NCBI GenBank assembly: GCA_018398805.1
Contig: JAGFBZ010000259.1
Span: 186,001 to 250,000, forward strand
Direction of reading: 5' to 3'
Source of the DNA: Hirundichthys speculiger
Taxonomy: Eukaryota; Chordata; Actinopteri; Beloniformes; Exocoetidae
DNA length: 64,000 nt
The notes under the pieces were generated by a model. That model was not told where the DNA came from. It saw only the letters and a program-made list of their open reading frames with translations, and did no database searches. Positions 1 through 12,400 of the stretch are shown in pieces. How positions within the stretch are numbered: position 1 is the first letter of the stretch; every line of letters begins with the position of its first letter. Made by a program: the position numbers and the translations under genes.

Positions 1-3000
1 CTCCCACAGTGGGAGAAAAAAAACCTTTAAGCCAAACAGTAGCAAGGAAAAACTTCACTTTGAGAGGAAGAAACCATGAGCAGGACCTGGATCATAGGGG
101 GGGGGGGGACCTCCTGCCAAAAGCCAGCTGGGTAAAGAAAGAAAAAGAGAGGGGAGACAGGACAGAGAGAGGAGAGCCCATACAGCCTGGAAACACTACT
201 CTAGACAGAATGTATTTTTAGCTATTATCCATTACCTTTAGCACTGAGAATTCCAGCATGTATATTCTGACTGGTTCAATGTTAGTACATGAAATACAGA
301 GATGACTATATAAACAGATGTAGGTAGCAGCACTGAGTAGAGATGGTCAGGGGACTAGATCACCGGTCATCAGCCAGTCGGTACCCTGAACACACCTACA
401 CACACAGGTGGAGGTAAACGCTGGGATGGACAGAGGAGGGAACTGCAAGTCAGCATGAAACTCAGGAAACTGGCCTGTAAACATACAGAAAGAAAAGAGA
501 AAAATAAAGGAGGAGACAGCACAACAAACTACATGAAAAAAATGGAGCACAGTTACCGTTACGAGGTGCTCCTTATAGACTGTGGATTGAGCTGGAGGAG
601 GAAGAGGAGAGGAAGAAAGGGAAGGAAGGGAGAGAAGAGAGGTGGAGACACCACCCAGCAGGTCATGTTGTCGTCCCCCTGCAGCGTAGGCCTATAGCAG
701 CATAGCTATGAGGAGGCTGTGTTTAAGACGAGCTACTCTAGTCTGAGCTCCTATAACTTTAGCTATAACTATTAGCCCCTACACACTATAGTTTAGACTA
801 ACTGTAGGCTTTACTAAACAGAAATGTTTTCAGTTTAGTTTTAAAGAGGGCAAAAGTCCTGAATCAGAGAAGGAAAATTCACAATCAAATTCTGTAAATG
901 AGAGCCCAGTAAAGGATCTCCTGTAGTGGTCTGTGTTGCAGCAGATCTGAAACCTCTGCCTCAAGACACTGTTTCTGAATCAGTTGTGTTGTCCATGATG
1001 TTCCTTCATAGAGATGACTGTAGATTATAATGATTATAATCAGACAACATCAGATGACGTTTATGTCATGGTCTGACATCTGGGTAACGTATTGCGTTAT
1101 TTCTTGTCAGTGGTTTGAACGGTAAACAGTGGATTAAATGGTTTAATTTATATCCTTTATTTAACCAGGTAAGAGTCTCATTGAGATTAAAATCTCTTTT
1201 TCAAGAGAGACCTGGCCAAGAATGGCAACAGTTGGTTAAAAAGACATCAGACAAAACAAATCAACAAACAATCAGCACCATCAGAATAAATCAATTAAAA
1301 CAATTACACCCATCAAGGGAACTCTTTTTCCTGTCCCACAGTGCTGACTTAAATTCACCCAGAGTAATGAGTTCAGTCAGTTTCATGTCCATTTGAAAAT
1401 TGTTCCAAGAGGATGGAGCAGCATATTTAAAAGCTTTCTTTCCAAACTCTGTGTGAACATTTGGAACCTGCATTTGTTAGGTGCTTTGGGAACGGAGAGC
1501 GTAGTGGCTTTGCATTTGGGTCATAAAACTGCACAGATATGATGGGAGCAGTCCTAGTATGGATCTGTAAGTAAAGGTGAGCCAGTGGGAAAGCCTGCGG
1601 GTGTACACAGATGGACATCCAGATGTGGTACACAGAGATGGACATCCAGATGTGGTACACAGAGATGGACATCCAGATGTGGTACACAGAGATGGACATC
1701 CAGATGTGGTACAGAGATGTGGTGGACATCCAGATGTGTGGTACAGAGATGGACATCCAGATGTGGTGTACACAGAGATGGACATCCAGATGTGGTGTAC
1801 AGAGATGGACATCCAGATGTGGTGTACAGAGATGGACATCCAGATGTGGTGTACAGAGATGGACATCCAGATGTGGTATACAGAGATGGACATCCAGATG
1901 TGGTACACAGAGATGGACATCCAGATGTGGTCTACAGAGATGGACATCCAGATGTGGTCTACACAGATGGACATCCAGATGTGGTACACAGAGATGGACA
2001 TCCAGATGTGGTACACAGAGATGGACATCCAGATGTGGTCTACAGAGATGGACATCCAGATGTGGTCTACAGAGATGGACATCCAGATGTGGTCTACAGA
2101 GATGGACATCCAGATGTGATACACAGAGATGGACATCCAGATGTGGTCTACAGGGATCAGAGATGAGTGGGATGGCCCGAGTCCAGTAATGAAACGGAGA
2201 GCACAGTGGTAAACAGAGTCCAGTTTCCTCAGTAAATTATCAGGAGAGTTCATGTAGAGCAGATCACCATAATCCAACAATGGAAGGAAAGTTGCTGAAA
2301 TTAAGTGTTTACGTACCTGATGAGAAAAACATGATTTATTTCTGAAAAAGAACCCAAGTTTAAGTTTTAATTTGGTGACACGATTTTCAATGTGCAGATT
2401 AAAAGACAAATTCTGTTCAATAATAAAACCTAAATATTTATAAGATTGGACTCTTTCAATTTCTGTACCTTGAGTGGTTGTGATCTTTACATTACCTGTC
2501 AGTTTTCTGATTTTTGTAAACTACATAAACTTGGATTTTTCTGCGCTGAGCACCAATTTCAGATGAGACAGACGGGGCTGGATGATATCGAAGGTAGACA
2601 TGTTCCAAGGTTTGTACTAATGAGAGTGATGTACATGTAATCATATAAATCTATGTAAAAGTGAAAATGAGCATTAGAAATATTTACACAAAGGTCATTT
2701 ACGTACAAGGAGAATAGCAGAGGTCCCAGAACAGAGCCCTGAGGCACACCACTCTGCACAGGGAGAACAGAGGAGGAGATTGTGATCTCCCAGATAAGTA
2801 GCTGGAGAACAACCAACAGCTCAGATAGACCACAGTTCAGAAGCCTTTCTGCTAAAGTTCCATGGTCTACTGTATCAAAGGCTTTGGACAAATGTATAAA
2901 AAGTGCAGCACAGTACTTTTTGCAGTCCAGTGACCCAATTATATCATTAACAACCTTGACAGCTGCAGTTGTTGTACTGTGACGCTTCCTGAAACCAGAC

Positions 3001-3125
3001 TGGTATTGAGATAAAACACAATTCTCATCTAAGAACTCTTTAAGTTGTTCACTTGCAAGTTTTTTGAGAGCTTTAGCCAAAACACACAGCTTAGATATCG
3101 GCCTGTAGTTATTAAGTGATGGTCA
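1..3125 (-). mobile_element. L2/Rex-like LINE, 3' part (reverse transcriptase and 3' UTR), decayed
   Basis: Read on the minus strand, 3080-2559 gives RT blocks YQSGFRKRHSTTTAAVK, KAFDTVDHG and SGVPQGSVLGPLLFSLYVND. Positions 2409-1477 continue with RT thumb-like sequence (LISATFLPLLDYGDLLY, LRFITG), and 1473-1291 gives the C-terminal WNNFQ...ITLGEFKSAL segment. Frames shift between pieces and the YADD block is degraded (YIDLYDY). Positions 1-1290 behave as its 3' UTR: the same sequence recurs near 26890-27370, 29211-29420 and 39553-39690 in the same orientation. The element ends about 170 bp before the plcg2 ATG. A minisatellite lies inside the RT frame. Clade assignment within the L2/CR1/Rex group is not certain. 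Confidence 0.8.
1604..2152. repeat. 27 bp minisatellite inside a LINE reverse transcriptase frame
   Basis: About 20 copies of a unit containing GATGGACATCCAGATGTGG, most of them 27 bp, some shorter by a few bases or expanded with extra TGTGGT. On the minus strand each unit reads as nine residues such as YHIWMSISV, so the LINE frame stays open through most of the array; a frame shift occurs in the left third. Open frames on the plus strand here are shadows of the repeat. Confidence 0.93.
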
Positions 3126-3260
3126 TAAGAAGAAACTAAAAAAAAGTCCCAGAATAAGCCGTTTGAAGATAATTCTTCATACATCTTATCATGGAAGCTA
3201 TATGAATAGCTTTTCAAAAAGTTTATAATGTCAGCCTTCTTTGAGCTAACACCACAGGCT

Positions 3261-3296
3261 CTTTTTTTTCTTTTTTGTCTTCTCTCCACTTCAAAG
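3261..3296 (+). promoter_or_regulatory. Probable 3' splice site directly before the plcg2 start codon
   Basis: A strong pyrimidine tract is followed by CACTTCAAAG and then ATGG. It looks like a splice acceptor whose exon begins at the start codon, consistent with an untranslated first exon outside the window, as in mammalian PLCG2. No promoter element was recognised in the window. Confidence 0.5.
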
Positions 3297-3480
3297 ATGG
3301 CTCGTTCAGGGCAGCAGGGCGAGATGACAGAGTACAAGAAGATCCTGATCAAGCGGGACCTTGAAATGGGAGTGGTCATGACAGTGTTTCGGCAGAAGGC
3401 AGAGCGACTAACTGTGCAGGTCATCATGGAGACCCAGCAGGTGGCATGGACACGTACTGCAGACAAGACTGATGGCGTCT
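3297..3480 (+). CDS. plcg2: plcg2 coding exon 1 (start codon, PH-like domain)
   Basis: Residues 1-61, ending in phase 1 before the donor GTGAGT. The segment VMTVF...[13 protein letters not shown] matches the family N-terminus. The ATG follows directly on a pyrimidine tract and AG, so an untranslated exon upstream is likely. An in-frame ATG at 3228 would add 23 residues not expected in the family. Confidence 0.9.
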
Positions 3481-6400
3481 GTGAGTATATTAATGCTGAC
3501 ATTCAAATGATCCTGAGACTAATTCTTTTTTGTTTGATTTATTGTCACAGAAACATGATTTCCATGTTCTGTGTTGAATACCTTTTCATTGGTAAACACT
3601 TTAGAGCAGTCCTTCTCAAATAGTGGGGCGCAACCCATTAGGGGGGAGCGATGCGATACCAGGGGGGGCGTGTGTGACCCTGGGGTCTATCCAAGAATAA
3701 AGTGTAATTGCACATATACTCCACTAGGGGGCAGTGTTGCTCTCATTGTCACAGTCTGCGCAGGGAGTTTTAGCTATATTGTGTCGGGTTTTTGTTTTGC
3801 ACAGACATGCATGCATGCAGCACAGAGCAGCAGATATGAAGTGAAAAATCCCTGAAGAGACACCACAGAAAAATATTTAACAGATGAAAAGAAAAGTGGA
3901 GAGAGGCGGAGATAAAGAGACAAACGAAAGTCAGCAGAAAGTTAAGACGAGGGAATATGACGATGCTGATGTAGCGCTTGGCCTCACTGTGACTACGGCG
4001 AGATTGATGCATTTTACAGACTAAAAAATGTTAATAAGGATACAGTGTTATATAGAGATCTACTATAACAATTTTATAGACAAATGATACTATTTATAGT
4101 CGCAGTGGAGGGTGGGCGGGGCACGAAATGTTTTTGTTTTCCTAGGGGGGGTGCAGCAGAATATAATAGAGAAGCACTGCTTTAGAGAGACATTGTGAAA
4201 GAATATATTGCTGATTTCTATGAAACATTTTGTCAAGGAATGCTTTTTTGATTTATTTAGTTTATTCTGTCATAATTTCCCCTATGGCATTTGTCAAACT
4301 GCTTAAAAAATAGTTAGGAACTAAGTGGGTTGCAATAGATTTAAGTATGGATAGACTCTTTTAACTCACTAAAAATAATGATATAATTTGCAGTCCTTAT
4401 CACTTATTGCTAGTTAACAACTTTAGTTTAATTTAGTCTACATAAAGATCTTGACTGTTTTATTTTAATTCCATTTTGGTGACCTATGAAGGCAAAGTAT
4501 CATTGTCCAAACACGTCTGGAGCTAATTGCATGTAATGCTCTTTGGCATGTGTTGATAATGGGTTGTACATTCAGACAAAATTATTCTGAGGGGGACTAA
4601 TGAAATGTTTTACTAATCACTGGTGTCAGCAGGTCCAAGTCTCATTTCTAATAGCAAGTCGAGCAAATGCGCACAAACAGAAATGAGGAAAATATAAAGA
4701 AGAAAAAACAATTAAAAAAAGTTAACAAAATTAACCTTAAGATGCAAGACAACAGTAAACACAACGTGTTTGTAAATGCACAAAGACTCGTGTCTGGGTT
4801 TGTGTCATAAGGCAAAATCTGTATGATTGCTGAAAACATGTGAAGCTGAAAAAGACCTGATATGTTGTATGACTATCATTATACTGTCCAATCAGTTCTA
4901 CATTGATGATGATACACAAAAGGTAAATCACCTCCTTCAGAAATAATCACCACAAACGTGTGCTGCGTTTCAGTGGATCTGTTAGAGATCAGGGAGATTC
5001 GCCCAGGGAGAAACTCCAAGGACTTTGAGCGCTTTAAGGACGGGAAGGACAAACACGATGAAAGCACCTGCTTTACAATCTTCTACGGGTCACAGTTTGT
5101 CCTCAACACCCTCAGTCTTGGAGGTGAAGTATATACTTACTGATAGGAGACATCTTCAAAATAATAACAACAACTTGAATTAGGTTTCATTAGTACCTAA
5201 TTTCGCAGTACTCTCAGAGACAATTTTAGTAAATTTGCATATCTGTGTGAAGTTTCTAGTAATTGTTTGGATACAGTACAGATTACCATTTCTGTTGTGA
5301 AAATGCTCCATACCGCTGGAAGGGTCAACTATCTAAAAATCCCCACATAGTATGTTGGTCTGATTGCTTATGTTATATAATCAGATCTACTAACATTGTC
5401 AGGAAGTGGCAAATGCCAGTTTGCATAAGACATGCTCTTATTTATTTATTTTTAAATCAATAGCTGATTCTGCGGAAGAGGCACAGAAATGGCTGATAGG
5501 ACTTGAACTACTGAGGGAAGAGACTCTGGCAGCTCCCACTCCAGTTCTTATAGAGAGGTACACATGCAATCACACATGATGTCACTTCACAAGACAGCAC
5601 AGTAATGCTTTCTTAAATCATGACAAGGGTTTTCTTAATCCTAACAATTAGCCATTACCCTAATGTTTAAAAAAATGTTTGCAGTTTATTGGGTCTCAAC
5701 TTTGGACAAAGGGTCCTAACAATGTAAAATTCTTCGATCATTACATTACAATTATTTAATTCATTTTTTCTTGCTTACTGCCACATAACTGCCTTGTTGC
5801 AACTATTATCTAACGATTAACCAAGTCCTCGCTCTAAAATGTAATGGTTTACCTGATGGAATATCTCAGTGTTGTTTTTTATTTTCCAGCTGGCTGCGGA
5901 AACAGATGTATTCTGTCAATCAGACCAAGACCAGCAGGTATGCATACATAAATGTTATTTGTTCATGATATTATTCCTGTTACATGTCATATAACGTGAC
6001 GCAGTCAGTGCTTTTCACTGCCACAGCTTACATTCAAGGTGTGCTCATTTAAAATCAAATGTAGTCAAAAAGTCAAGTAAGTTTTTAAAAAAAGAAAAAT
6101 GCAAGAATAGATTTGAACTTGCTAGTTGAACTTGCTAGAACCGTACCGTACCGTCTTCTTCCGCTTATCCGAGGTCGGGTCGCGGGGGCATTAGCCGGAG
6201 TAAGGAAGCCCAGACCCCCCTCTCCCCGGCCACTTCTTCCAGCTCCTCTGGGGGGATCCCGAGGCGTTCCCAGGCCAGCCGAGAGACATAGTCCCTCCAG
6301 CGTGTCCTGGGTCTTCCCCGGGGTCTCCTCCCAGTGGGCCGTGCCTGGAACACCTCACCAGGGAGGCGTCCAGGAGGCATCCTAACCAGATGAACCACCT

Positions 6401-9400
6401 CATCTGGCTCCTCTCGATGCGGAGGAGCAGCGGTTCTACTCTGAGCCCCTCCCGGATGACCGAGCTCACCCTATCTCTAAGGGAGAGCCCGGCCACCCTG
6501 CGAAGGAAGCTCATTTCAGCCGCTTGTATCCGCGATCTTGTTCTTTCGGTCACTACCCAAAGCTCATGACCATAGGTGAGGGTGGGAACGTAGATCGACC
6601 GGTAAATCGAGAGCTTCGCCTTCCGGCTCAGCTCCTTCTTCACCACAACAGACCGGCGCAGCACCCGCATCACTGCAGATGCCGCACCGATCCGTCTGTC
6701 GATCTCCCGCTCCATCCTGCCCTCACTCGTGAACAAGATCCCGAGATACTTAAACTAAACTCCTCCACTTGGGGAAGGACCTCATCCCCAACCCGGAGAG
6801 GGCACTCCACCCTTTTCCGGCTGAGGACCATGGTCTCGGATTTGGAGGTGCTGATTCTCATCCCAGCCGCTTCACAACCGGCTGCGAATCGCTCCAGCGA
6901 GAGTTGTAGATCACGGCTCGATGAGGCCAACAGAACCACATCATCTGCAAATAGCAGAGACCCAATCCTGAGGCCACCGAACCGGATCCCCTCGACACCT
7001 CGACTGCGCCTAGAAATTCTGTCCATAAAAGTAATGAACAGAATCGGTGACAAAGGGCAGCCTTGGCGGAGTCCAACCCTCACTGGAAACGAATCCGACT
7101 TACTGCCGGCAATGCGGACCAAACTCTGGCACCGGTCGTACAGGGACCGGACAGCCCGTATAAGGGAGTCCGGCACCCCATACTCCCGAAGCACCCCCCA
7201 CAGGAATCCCCGGGGAACACGGTCGAACGCCTTCTCCAAGTCCACAAAACACATGTAGACTGGTTGGGCGAACTCCCATGCCCCCTCCAAGACCCTGAAG
7301 AGGGTGTAGAGCTGGTCCACCGTTCCACGGCCGGGACGAAAACCACACTGCTCCTCCTCAATCCGAGATTCGACTATCCGACGGACCCTCCTCTCCAGGA
7401 CCCCCGAATAGACCTTCCCAGGGAGGCTGAGGAGTGTGATCCCCCTGTAGTTGGAACACACCCTCCGGTCCCCCTTTTTAAAGAGGGGGACCACCACCCC
7501 AGTCTGCCAATCCAGCGGTACTGTCCCCGACGTCCACGCGATGCTGCAGAGGCGTGTCAACCAAGACAGCCCCTCAGCATCCAGAGTCTTGAGGAACTCC
7601 GGGCGGATCTCATCCACACCCGGGGCCCGGCCACCGAGGAGCTTTTTAACCACCTCGGCAACCTCAGCCCCAGAGATAGGAGAGTCCACCCCTGAGTCCC
7701 CAGACTCTGCTTCCTCATTGGAAGACGTGTCGGTGGGATTGAGGAGGTCTTCGAAGTATTCCCTCCACCGATCCACAACGTCGCGAGTCGAGGTCAACAG
7801 CTCCCCATCCCCACTGTATACAGTGTTGATGGAGCACTGCTTCCCCCTCCTGAGACGCCGGATGGTGGACCAGAATCTCTTCGAAGCCGTTCGGAAGTCG
7901 TTCTCCATGGCCTCTCCAAACTCCTCCCATGTCCGAGTTTTTGCCTCAGCAACCGCCAAAGCCGCGTCCCGCTTAGCCTGCCGATACCGGTCAGCTGCCT
8001 CCAGAGTCCCACATGCCAAAAAGGCCTTATAGGACTCCTTCTTCAGCTTGACGGCATCCCTCACTGCTGGTGTCCACCAACGAGTTCTGGGATTGCCGCC
8101 ACGACAGGCACCAACGACCTTACGGCCACAGCTCTGGTCGGCCGCCTCAACAATGGAGGCCCGGAACATAACCCACTCGGACTCAATGTCCCCTGCCTCC
8201 CTCGGAACATGATCGAAGTTCCGCCGGAGGTGTGAGTTAAAGCTCCTTCTGACAGGAGACTCTGCCAGACGTTCCCAGCAGACCCTCACAACACGTTTGG
8301 GCCTGCCAGGTCTGACCGGCATCCTCCCCCACCATCTGAGCCAACCCACCACCAGGTGGTGATCAGTTGACAGCTCCGCCCCTCTCTTCGTCCGAGTGTC
8401 CAAGACATGCGGCCGCAAGTCCGACGATACGATTATGAAGTCGATCATCGAACTGCGGCCTAGAGTGTCCTGGTGCCAAGTGCACATGTGGACACTCTTA
8501 TGCTTGAACATGGTGTTCGTTATGGACAGTCCATGACGAGCACAGAAGTCCAACAACGAAACACCACTCTGGTTCAGATCGGGGGGGCCCTGCCTCCCAA
8601 CCACACCCCTCCAGGTCTCACTGTCGTTGCCCACGTGAGCATTGAAGTCCCCCAGCAGAACGAGGGAGTCCCCAGATGGAACATTCTCCAATACTCCATC
8701 CAAGGACTCCAAAAAGGGTGGGTACTCTGAACTGCTATTTGGTGCGTAAGCACAAACAACAGTCAGGACCCGTCCCCCCACCCGGAGGCGGAGAGAGGCT
8801 ACCCTCTCGTCCACCGGAGTAAACCCCAATGTACAGGCGCCAAGTCGGGGGGCAATAAGTATGCCCACCCCAGCTCGGCGCCTCTCACCCGGAGCAACTC
8901 CAGAGTGGAAAAGCGTCCAACCCCTCTCAAGGATACTGGTTCCAGAGCCCAAGCTGTGCGTTGAGGTGAGTCCAACTATATCTAGCTGGAACCGCTCGAC
9001 CTCACACACCAGCTCAGGCTCCTTCCCCGCCAGAGAGGTGACATTCCACGTCCCTAGAGCTAGCTTCTGCAGCCGGGGATCGGACCGCCAGGGTCCCCGC
9101 ATCCGGCCACCGCCCAGCTCACTGCGCACCCGACCTCTATGGCCCCTCCTGCAGGTGGTGAGTCCACTGGAGTGGGGGCCCATGTTTCCCTTTCGGGCTG
9201 AGCCCGACCGGGCCCCATGGGCAAAGGCCCGGCCACCAGGCGCTCGTCTCCGAGCCCCACCTCCAGGCCTGGCTCCAGAGGGGGGCCCCGGTGACCCGCG
9301 TCCGGGCAAGGGAAACCTTGGACCAACGTTTGTATCCGTCATAGAGGTCTTTGTGAGCCACACTTTGTCTGGTCCCTCACCTAGAGACCTGTTTGCCATG

Positions 9401-12400
9401 GGTGACCCTTCCAGGGGCATAAAGCCCCCGACAACATAGCTCCTAGGATCACTGGGACACGCAAACCCCTCCACCACGATAAGGTGGTGACTCATGGAGG
9501 AGCTTTAGAACTAAAAACCATTTGTTCATCTGTTTTGTTCTGATGTCATAGTCTATCCATTGTTGCTAGCCAATGCCACGATGCAAGGCAGATAACTGAA
9601 TACTTTTACTAAAGGACTTAAGTACAGTTTTGTGGCATTTTATATTCATACATACAAACAAAACAACAACAAAAACAACATATCTTATAAAACTGGGGAA
9701 ATTTTACAAGAATTCTGTTCAGTGTATTTCAAATACAACAGGATGAGCTGGATAAGCAAAGGAATGACCTCTCACCATTAAAGGTGGTGTCAGTGTTGTT
9801 TGAAAAACGGTTCCAGCTCCAACTCAAGTGAGATTTTGAAAATATACACTCCCTCCCTCCTCCCAAAGGCTCCGCCTCCTCCTCTTCACCCACCCCTCGA
9901 AACCACGCCTTCACACGATTCACCACTACATGAACCACAGGGAGGGAGGGAGGGAGGGGTGGGGGGGAGTGCATTGATATTTGATGGACATATTATGCAG
10001 CCAATCAAAATAGTGATGACCACTATTTTGATTGGTCACAGTTTTTCTCTGATTATACCCTCTAGACTGGACCAAACGTTTAGTTTTTTTTTGCAAACAT
10101 TTTATTTCAGTGGGTGCAATGGGAATGTGAAAAGGTTTTCAGGCAATATTGTAAAAAGTGTTGCAAAAAAACAACACCTACCCCACCTTTAACATGGATG
10201 TGTGTGGTTGAGAGAGAGAGAGATGGGAGAGATAATTTTTTAAGCAACTAACAGTCCTATCTGGTCTGTAGACTGCAGCTGCAGCCTGTCTTCACATCTA
10301 AAATGGCATGACAAAGGCTTGTTAACAGTGTCACCACGCACTTTGATGTATGTTATTACTTGTACAAACTAGAAAAGCACTCGGAGAGTGCAGACCTCCG
10401 CCAAGCGCAACAATTCCCCCATATAGCGATTTACAGATTGTGATAAAATCCGCCTTCTGGATCAGATCCGAATCAGCCTTTGAAAGTTGATAGAGGTTCC
10501 CGTTGTCAATCCCTGAAATTTCATGAGTTTTGGGCAATAATTAATGGAGATAATGAGAAACAAAATTTTCGGCCCCATTGACCGCAATGTTATCGGAAAT
10601 TTGAAAGTGATCCAGAATCCAGGATTTCTTCTGGATCACGCCCAAAATGAAATCAGTTCTTCCTTTTCACATTTCTGACAAATCCTGAAAATTTCATCGA
10701 AATCCGTCCATAACTTTTTGATTTATCTTGCACACAGACAAACAGACAAACAAACAGACAGATAAATGCTGGCAAAAACATTACCTCCTTGGTGGAGGTA
10801 ATTAGGGAGTATGAGCTGGATAAGCAAAGGAATGACCTCTCACCTTTAACAAGGAAGTGTGTGTGGTCGAGTGAGAAAGAGAGGATTTTGAATCAACTGA
10901 CGTTCTAAACTGTTGACACACCGGAGCTGCAACCTGCCCTCTGACTCAAAATCCGGATTTCTATGTTCCGAACAAACTGCTGTAATTCAAAAACTGAATA
11001 CGTTTTTGAAAACATTCTTGAATTGTGAGTGCCACAAGGCTTTCAGGAATGCACTGATATATTTTTTATTTGGTAAATGTCTACCATTTTTAAATAAGAG
11101 CAGTTTAAAAAAATGAAACTTTTTCCTGTCAGACAAGAGGATTCAGAACCCTCTCCATTGGAATATAATGGAGTCATGAAGCACATTCTTAGAACTCTAG
11201 GTTGATTTGACGGAAAACTAAACACCACACAGACACAAAGGTCACATTATCTGAAAGAGGACAAGAATGCCTACATTTTGATGTATAATTTATGTAGGTT
11301 GAGGGAAAGGTGTGGACATGAAAGTGGAATAAGGGTGTTTGGAATGACCGTTTTTTTCTCTCCTCAGGGCTAGAGTGTGTGATGATGTCACTAGAGTGGA
11401 GAGAGAATTCTGAAGATTTGTTAGAAATCATAAAACGTAAATCGCAATTTCTCAAAGATCGTAAATCACAGCAAAACATGGCTTCAGTATGTTAAAGTAA
11501 TGTCTTGTGACCCGTTTAAACTTTGAATGGTGTCTCTGTGATGAAAAATGGCCGTGCTATACAGGTCCAAAGAGGGGTGGGTTTTGGGATTATTTTTGCC
11601 GGAATTCTGTCAAATCCCATTCATTCCTATGGGACCAAGTTTTGCCATTTTTTGCGATTTTTGTAAAAACTGTTCAATGTAACGCTACCAAAAGTCATAG
11701 CACACCGATCCCGATCGAGCTGGTCGTTTACGTGTTTTTATTGTTGGGTTTTTCTCAAAACTTGACGGAAATCTTGACGGAAATGGAAAAATAATAACTA
11801 AAAAAATGAGAATAAATATGTCAGAGTAATAGTAATAGTACTAATTATAAATCTTTCCTTTTTATGTTATGTTGTGCAGATTGAAGTGATGCTCCATATC
11901 TCTTTGTGTCCTTCCTAGCATCACTGTAAAGGAACTGAAGGCTCTGCTTCCTATGCTCAACTACAAGGTTCCCAGCTCTCGAACACTCAAAGACAAATTG
12001 TTGGTACGTTTCTGTTTTTTTGTCCCGGATACTTTTTTAGAAAAATGACTGTGGTTAAACCAGCTTGGATGCAAACATTCACCTCCACCATAATGCAAGT
12101 ATCAAGACTAACATTTGATTTAAAAGATACATACTATGAAGAAAATCGAAACTTCTTCATTTTTTATTTCAGTTTTAATTTTAGTTAATGATATTTGCTT
12201 GGGGGTCATGTTCTGGGTCTCTGTAAAGCACCTAGAGACAATTGGCATTGTAACAGATGCTTTACAAATACAATTATTTGAAAGCACATATTTGATTTTC
12301 TTAAGTGATGACCAAATCAAAATCTCCAACATGACATCATTCTGTCTATTTGTTTAGGGTCACTTCAGTCTGAAAAGATGTCATACACTGAGCTATTCAG

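Larger units (their letters stand above)
9740..10310 (+). repeat. First copy of a dispersed intron repeat, interrupted by a MITE
   Basis: GAGCTGGATAAGCAAAGGAA with ATGACCTCTCACC is repeated near 10813, and the sequence after the MITE (GTGTGTGGTTGAG...) matches the sequence after 10848. The two stretches are paralogous; only this one holds the insertion. Confidence 0.8.

Noticed and set aside
1604..2152. CRISPR-like array
   Set aside because: The repeats are contiguous without unique spacers, and the context is a vertebrate LINE.
1577..2189. Plus-strand open frames of 180-193 codons
   Set aside because: They are translations of the 27 bp minisatellite in three frames; the LINE's sense strand is minus.
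6524..8032. Long plus-strand frames opposite the RTE-like LINE
   Set aside because: They are antisense shadows of the GC-rich endonuclease and RT frame.
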